Source of the DNA: Carya illinoinensis
Taxonomy: Eukaryota > Streptophyta > Magnoliopsida > Fagales > Juglandaceae
Direction: 5' to 3'
Assembly (NCBI RefSeq): GCF_018687715.1
Contig: NC_056752.1
Location: 37,952,001-38,016,000, forward strand
DNA: 64,000 nt
This document shows positions 58,200 through 64,000 of the stretch, piece by piece. A program made the position numbers and the translations under genes. Every line of letters begins with the position of its first letter. Position 1 is the stretch's first letter. The notes beneath the pieces are model-generated. The model worked only from the letters and a program-made list of their open reading frames with translations. It was not told where the DNA came from and ran no database searches.

Positions 58200-61060
58200 T
58201 TTGGTCATTTCCTGTATTTTCTTATCATTGAAAATAACAGCTCAGACCTCGTCATTGTAATAAATAGACAACTCGATCTTATTAAGCTTGCTACCGTTCC
58301 ATCCAAATGGTCTTGTTCGATCACGATGAGGATGTATCTATAGATGTTAGAAAGGAGTTTCTCTCTTTTTTCTTTTTTCTTTTTACCTTTTTTAAAAATT
58401 ATAATTTGTTTCCATTTTTGTTTTTGCTATATTATAAAAACAAGTATTCAGACATAAAAAAAATTTATAAATTAATAAAATTTTATAATTTGGTATAATA
58501 CTTGCATTTATTTATAATTTTAACGTAATGGCTAAAATGTTTTTTTTATTATAAAATGAATAAAAACAATAATAAGGCCGAGGAAACCCAGAACAAAAAG
58601 GTCCAAAAATATTTATTTATATGTAAAATGTAATAATAAAGAATATTATCTTATCTGATTGATTGATGGGTGTAAGTTACAGCTGCACCATCATTCACAT
58701 TTTACCAATAAAGTAAGCATCCTTGAGTTTTTTTCCATCGAGGCATTATTGAGAGGTCATTCGCCCTCCTTTCCAAGGGTCTTGAGAGGAATGATTCGTA
58801 CAAAAAGTAAAAACCTAATGAAAGAGCCATGTTAGCATGTTACCTAAAGATGGAAAAGAGTTTGACAAAAATGGGCCCTATGTTGCTGATGCCTCGAGCT
58901 CATGTATTGGGTAGATATTAGGGGAATTATTGTGAGAGTGCCTCCATCCCTTCTTCCCTTTCATTTTTACCCACAAAAATTAATATAAAGTTATTTTTTC
59001 ATTTTTATTATATATTTTATTAATATAATTGATTGTATCATTTATTTTTAATATAAAATAATTATTTTAACTAATCACAATATAAAAAATATAAAAAAAT
59101 AATTGTATATAAAAGAATTCTTTTTCAACATAAAAAAAAAAAAAAAAGGGTTTAAACTGCTGTTAAGTCATAGACAAGCTAAAGGCATTTAGCTTTTCAA
59201 TACCCACTTGTGGACATCATCATTTTGGGCTAGAAGTCACCACTCTGACCCCTTTTGATACAAAAATGTAAAAACGTTACACGGGTCTTTGCTTATAATA
59301 ATTTGCTACCAAATTGGTCTTCATCTTTGAATTACTTTAGAGCACTGTTGTTCGATCAGCAAAACTGCATGACAGTGATGGACACATTATATTTCACCAG
59401 ATCACCCATCTGTTCACTTAAAGCAATTCAAAAGTACTACTGATCTCCCATTAATTGCTGTAAAATTTGTTGGATTAAACTCATTTCAAATGCAATGAGT
59501 AGCTTAAATTTCTTCCCCATTAGCACGATAAGACATTTCTTTTCGTGGGTAAAAATAAGGATATGCATGGGAATTATGTCTTACATAATTAAGTTTTTAA
59601 CCCTAAAATATCTTAACAAAATCTACAGTCAAAAAAGTAATCCTCCAGTTATAAAAAAATTTCATGAAAATAAAACTTATAAATTAACGAGACTTCGTGT
59701 AATAAATTAAATTTACTTTATAATATGAGTACGTACCAAGTCTATGATTCGGTGAGTTTATTTTTATAAAATTTCTTTATAGAATATATTTAAGGTACCC
59801 TATGCGCTATATTTAAGGCACCATATGCGCATTTCTTGTACTAGTTAATTGCCCTCCAAATATTTTAAAAAAAAAAAAAAAAAAAAACCATGTTACTACT
59901 GTTGGGACACATGTGGAACTGCTAATTGACAAATGTAGGGTCTAAAGCTAGCACTTGTTAAGGAGCAATGGTTTGGGTAGGTTGGTCAATCAAATTAACT
60001 CATTATATAGTCCATATGACTACAAAGAGTAGGAGTTTTTCTTTAATTATGATATGGACTTGTTCCCTATTTGGCAAGAGAATCTTAATCCGATAATCAT
60101 GCGAAGTTAGAAACGGGGAAAAAGGAGAAAATACATTAATTCATGCTTCATCATCATGTTAACTTGTGCATATGTGAGGTAGGTAGGTGATCATCTGATC
60201 TCTATCGATCTCTACCCTTTTTTGGGGAGCTGCTGCTTGGTGAGTTGTTCGCCATGAACTCAGGCTTTATTACATACCCTATATATCCTAAGTTAATAAA
60301 TGCAATTTTCCGCAGACATGTGGAGAGAGCTCGTGAAAAAAAGGAAATGGATTAATGCAGCATCACTTTTGAACGTCAAAAATTGCAGCCATTTACCATC
60401 TTCAAGAGGCAGATGCAGAAAACAATTAACACGTACACGTTCGACTGGCCAAGATAATGAACACTACTGTGTTGGGTTTTAGGTTATTCAGCTAATTATG
60501 ATCATCCTCGTACATTTTTTTTTTGTTGGTCTGAGATATCATGATGCTTTGATCATGTTCAGTTCAAGTATATATATCATGATCATGACAAGTTTTGAAG
60601 TGTTAAATTGTAAAACGGTGAAAATAACTTTAATATTTATTAGTTAATAACGATTAATGGTACAAAATACATGAGATTAAAGGCTTAGGATTGTGAACGG
60701 CCAAATTGAGTTTCTTCGATCGGGTCTATCCTTGTTTGTCTTGTTTAAAAGAAGAAACAAATCAACCATACGAAAGAGATAAGGAAATTATTTCCCCGAT
60801 CTCGGCCACTCTTCCTTTTTTGGTGGGTTTTTCTTTTCTTTTCTCCTCTCTCCAAGCGCTCACTACATGAATTTCTGAGGCGTGGAAAGACAACATGACT
60901 TCTCACGTCAAAGAGTCAATCAGCTTTTTTCCATGGACAACTTTCTTAGTACTACAAAAAAGTCTTTTGGGGAGAGAGAGAGAGAGAGAGCTCCAATAAT
61001 ACAGTGGTTATTTTGCACATCAGAGCAGTCACGAGTGGGAACTCTTCCACAGATCTGAGA
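58200..61060. other. Intergenic DNA
   Basis: No gene seen. A short 23-bp tandem duplication (ATATTTAAGGYACCMTATGCG) is near 59788-59833. An A-rich run is at 59868-59886 and a GA tract at 60973-60990, just past the predicted TAS3 3' end. Confidence 0.5.
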
Positions 61061-61458
61061 GAACAATATTTATTCTCTTCCTCATCTTCGGGTCAGCCAA
61101 CAACATATAAAACAACGAAACTGATGCCTGCACGCAGCAGCATATTTCTGCAGTACACAATAATACAAGATTGAAATTGATGGCCTCAACAGAATAAGAA
61201 ACAAAGAGTATTGATTGTGAATGAAAACAACAAGGAAATTTTTTTGTTTAACATATTCTAGATTCTTGTACAGCTCCACCTCAAGGACCACTTCTTGCTT
61301 TTTCTTCGATCCTTCTATATTTACATGTGAATAAAAAGTCATCCATGTTGCAACCGAGAAGGCTCCATTGCTTGCATGAACTCTAAGATGTGATCATCAA
61401 GTCCTCTGTATACAGGACAAGTTCTTGAGGCAAGATGCATGCCAAAGGTAATTTCAAA

Positions 61459-61479
61459 CAGCTCAGGAGGGATAGACAG
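61459..61479 (-). promoter_or_regulatory. TAS3 3' miR390 site (cleavable)
   Basis: Perfect pairing to miR390 positions 2-17 (core CTATCCCTCCTGAGCT), with mismatches only at position 1 and at 18-21. Cleavage opposite positions 10/11 falls between 61468 and 61469 and sets the phase for the siRNAs upstream. Confidence 0.95.
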
Positions 61480-61595
61480 GGAAGGAGAAGATGAGTTGGG
61501 TGGAAACGGGGAAAGGTAATTACTAAGTTCTATATCAATTAACTTTGATATATAACTTATAACAAATTAAAAAACAAAGACAATAGGTATGGTGT

Positions 61596-61616
61596 AAGGT
61601 CTTACAAGATCAAGAA
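61596..61616 (-). ncRNA. tasiARF, downstream copy
   Basis: A 21-nt unit differing from the upstream copy at one base (TTCTTGATCTTG... in place of TTCTTGACCTTG...). It lies in the D7-like position. Confidence 0.93.
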
Positions 61617-61637
61617 AAGGTCTTACAAGGTCAAGAA
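61617..61637 (-). ncRNA. tasiARF, upstream copy
   Basis: A 21-nt unit reading TTCTTGACCTTGTAAGAC plus CTT on the minus strand, the conserved tasiARF sequence. It abuts the second copy with no gap, in the D8-like position. Confidence 0.95.
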
Positions 61638-61706
61638 GACCAAAAATAAAGAAAATTGAAAGAAATAAATAAAGAAAAGGTTGGATGAAGAAGAGGGTAT
61701 AGATTA

Positions 61707-61727
61707 AAGCTCAGGTAGGATAGCACC
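61707..61727 (-). promoter_or_regulatory. TAS3 5' miR390 site (binding, non-cleavable)
   Basis: Pairs with miR390 at positions 1-9, 12-18, 20 and 21, with a G:U at 19. It is mismatched at positions 10 and 11, the scissile point, as expected for the non-cleaved 5' site. The core reads GCTATCCTACCTGAGCTT on the minus strand. Confidence 0.95.
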
Positions 61728-61730
61728 CAA

Positions 61731-62255
61731 TCAACATGAACAGGCCAACATCACAATAGAACTCCCATCCTCAAATTGAATGCCAGCAGAGATGTCTGCT
61801 GCAAGAAGTTCTCTTTTGCCATGGATTCCAATTTCCAAAGGGTTGAGTACGGTTGTGATGGTGTTCATGGATTCATGCATGACAACCGCATCAAGGTGAT
61901 CTGCACCAACAATTATATATAATGTGAGACCACATATATTTAGAGGATAAGAAAAACAGGAGATAATTAACTCTAGATTAATCATGAATTTTGCTGGGGT
62001 TACGATTTGAGCTACGGCAAAAATCACATTAGTCATTTATATGAAGTAGAAACAATCTTTGTCTTTCTGATAAACTGTGTATGGCTGAGAAAAAGAGGGA
62101 AGAAAAAAAGGTTGAACACTGAGGATACATATAAGGATAAGAGAGTGGAATAGAGAATGTAAGTTCTGCAAAAATGGAATTACAAAGGTTTTTGTAATGG
62201 CATGTAAATCTTTCACTATATTCATACCTTGCAGAAACTTTTGTCTCGCTTTCAT
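61731..62255 (-). CDS. Short spliced open frame of TAS3, 65 codons, ending next to the 5' miR390 site
   Basis: The ATG at 62255 opens MKARQKFLQ in exon 1 (62255-62228). A GT-AG intron (62227-61901) then splits an Asp codon, and exon 2 (61900-61731) completes 65 codons, ending MLACSC then TGA. Only 3 nt separate the stop from the miR390 site. If the intron is retained, a 49-codon frame from the ATG at 61880 has the same stop. The peptide has no known domain. In Arabidopsis, translation of a short TAS3 frame ending by the miR390 site is reported to stall ribosomes and aid siRNA production, so the frame position, rather than its product, is probably what matters. The splice is inferred from consensus sites and frame continuity. 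Confidence 0.7.
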
Positions 62256-62383
62256 CTTTTCTCTTCCTCACACAAACACACACGCAGAGAAGAGAGAAAC
62301 AGAGAGCGAGAGAGAGAGATGTGAATGGAAGAAGAAGAAGAAGCAAGTGCAATGTGAGAAAAAAGGTGTGAAGGAGCCGAAGG

Positions 62384-62391
62384 CTTTTATG
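62384..62391 (-). promoter_or_regulatory. Probable TATA box of TAS3
   Basis: CATAAAAG on the minus strand, about 30 bp before the predicted start near 62355. A CT-rich leader (62285-62319 as GA on plus) follows. A short GC-rich patch at 62515-62565 lies further upstream. Confidence 0.5.
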
Positions 62392-62519
62392 GGGAAAAAG
62401 GGATGGGGACAACAAATGGGCTGCACCGATGGACCTGAAAGCGACAGGTTTAGGCCCAGGAACAATGTATTTTATTTTATTTCGAAAATTGACAGACTGA
62501 CGTCAGTAGAGTGACCCTC

Positions 62520-64000
62520 GCCGCCGGGACTTGAGCGTGGTGCCCGGCCGACCGCCTCGGGTAAAATAAAGGCAAAGCGAATGAGGCTGAGTAAATAAGC
62601 CAAACGGTGCCTGCCCTAATATTAATAGAAAACTGCGACATACGCAAAAAGATTATATAAAATAAATTTATAAATTAAAGTGACTTTATATAATCTATTA
62701 GATCTGCATTATAATAAATATAAATTTATAATTTGACACACTACATAAAGCCATATCAGTTTATAAATTTATTTGTGTGTAATATTTTTATGGTTAAAAT
62801 ATTTTTCATATTTTAATAATATTTACTTACAGTTCCCATATTCGGCCATGTCCGTACCATTAGAGAACCAAATGATCCTCTCTTCTAGTCCATGTGACAG
62901 CTTTTGGTCCGTTGGTGGAAATTTGGGGTAGGGTCGGTATGCTCGTGGGGCTCCCAACCAAATTTTGGTATGCTTTTGTGGCCAAAGTTCAGCCATTACT
63001 GCACAAGCCGCGAAGTTAATCCCAATCTTACAAATTTTTTAAAATGTTTATATAAAATATAATAAATAATTTAATTTTTATAAATTTTAAAATAATAATA
63101 ATATTATAATAATATTTTATTCAATTTTCAACTTTTATCTAAAATTATCTCACGTCATCTCATTATTTAAATAACATCTAAATCATCTCACTGTTTAAAT
63201 AACATTTAAATGAAAAAAATAGTTTTTTCTTATCATTTTTCAGATTTTTTTAAGTTTAATTTATTACTCTCGTAAGAAGTAAATACCAAGTAATTAATGC
63301 CGGTTAAAGGTTAAAGGCCTTGAAAGATGGAGTGATTAGCTTTCGAAGCTATAGCTGGCACGAAATGATTAGAGCCTGTTTCTCACATACAATTATGGGC
63401 CAATTACTTTTGGTAATTATATTTTATGAGTTGTTTGTAGATTTTAATGCAAGGATTAAGGTCACTTTTGAGACTGCTGTAAGACTTGTGTCTGCTTAAT
63501 ATAATCAGTCAATTGTGTAACAAAAGGGCCCGAATTGGGCAAAAAGATGAGGGAACAAGGAATCTTGGTAACTGTAATAAACCTTTAAAAATTGCTTGAA
63601 ATTTCCCAAACAGAAATTTTTAAAAAAAAAAAGAGAGGGAAAAAGAGGTGTTTGTTTTTGTTATTCTATTGGAGTGGCTGTTGAGGGGAATGGAACCTCG
63701 AGGGGTTGAGGGGAAGGCATCACTATCACGGTCTCCTACAATATGGTCAAAGTAATGTAAAAATCACCTTCCCCAACTTCTTGGCCTGCGTTAATTTAAA
63801 TTTTGTCTATAACATTGTTTCACATGCTTTGACTCTTTCACTGGTTTTGAATGTCCTAGAGCCAACAGCACATGTTGCCCCATTAGTCATGAATCATGAA
63901 AAGTAAACAAAAGATGAAATATGAGACACCCAATTCGCATATGTACACCATTAAACACAATTTAATATTCATTTTGCTACTCAATTTGCTCACAAAATGA
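62520..64000. other. Intergenic DNA beyond TAS3
   Basis: A GC-rich patch (62515-62565) gives way to AT-rich DNA. A block at about 63040-63190, with repeated ATCTCACGTCATCTCA-like motifs, is a decayed family A-type MITE. No gene is recognised; the open frame at 63706-63906 has no visible domain. Confidence 0.5.

Larger units (their letters stand above)
61060..62355 (-). ncRNA. TAS3: TAS3 trans-acting siRNA precursor (tasiARF locus)
   Basis: On the minus strand the order is 5' miR390 site, two tandem tasiARF units, 3' miR390 site, the standard two-hit TAS3 layout. The AGO7-miR390 complex binds both sites and cuts the 3' one; RDR6, SGS3 and DCL4 then make phased 21-nt siRNAs, and the tasiARFs silence ARF2/3/4 mRNAs. 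This mechanism is family knowledge; the sites are read directly. The gap between the two sites is 227 nt. The predicted 5' end (about 62355) comes from a TATA-like CATAAAAG at about 62384-62391, and the 3' end from an AATAAA near 61065; neither is certain. A GT-AG intron is likely at 62227-61901. The locus appears functional in every element I could check. Confidence 0.95.

Noticed and set aside
61459..61727. Two miR390-like sequences on the plus strand, first read as possible MIR390 genes
   Set aside because: Neither has a paired arm nearby, one has two central changes, and the minus strand holds tasiARFs between them. They are miR390 target sites of TAS3.
61731..62036. 101-codon minus-strand frame as a protein-coding gene
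   Set aside because: Its first half is AT-rich intron sequence. Only the part after the acceptor at 61901 belongs to the short TAS3 frame.

Overview
This window is nuclear DNA from a flowering plant. It is very AT-rich and gene-poor, with GT-AG introns, many microsatellites, several MITE families, a Helitron and a solo LTR. The gene models (MYB108-like R2R3-MYB, group C alkaline/neutral invertase, C19-type gibberellin 2-oxidase, TAS3) point to a eudicot. The repeat style looks to me like a woody Fagales genome (walnut or hickory relatives), but that is an impression only.

Layout. 1-2.9 kb: AT-rich intergenic DNA. About 2.8-14.0 kb: a decayed Helitron with a stop-riddled Rep-helicase gene, an RPA1-like single-strand-binding protein pseudogene and a 3' terminal hairpin. 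A 3,454-bp solo LTR with a 5-bp target-site duplication (ATTAA) splits the helicase. 14-30.5 kb: non-coding, with MITEs and simple repeats. 30.5-32.4 kb: an intact three-exon MYB108-like gene (+). 32.4-41.7 kb: non-coding with MITEs. 42.0-45.4 kb: an intact six-exon group C (mitochondrial-type) neutral invertase gene (+). 46.0-49.0 kb: an intact three-exon gibberellin 2-oxidase gene (-), convergent with the invertase, whose first intron holds an unexplained 142-codon open frame on the opposite strand. 49-61 kb: non-coding. About 61.06-62.36 kb: a TAS3 trans-acting siRNA locus (-). 62.5-64 kb: non-coding.

The TAS3 locus is the most informative part. It has a non-cleavable 5' miR390 site (central mismatches), a cleavable 3' miR390 site, and two abutting 21-nt tasiARF units between them, one nucleotide off the predicted phase. 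Removing a 327-bp GT-AG intron gives a 65-codon open frame whose stop codon lies 3 nt upstream of the 5' miR390 site. That is the arrangement associated with ribosome stalling and siRNA production at TAS3.

The transposon layer is unusually readable. A 149-bp MITE family has two copies with exact 9-bp duplications. A roughly 170-bp family has four copies, and two of them inserted independently, within about 6 bp of the same point, into two copies of another MITE family. The functional genes (stress/wound MYB, sucrose cleavage, gibberellin inactivation, auxin-response-factor silencing) show no sign of acting as a cluster; they are ordinary neighbours.
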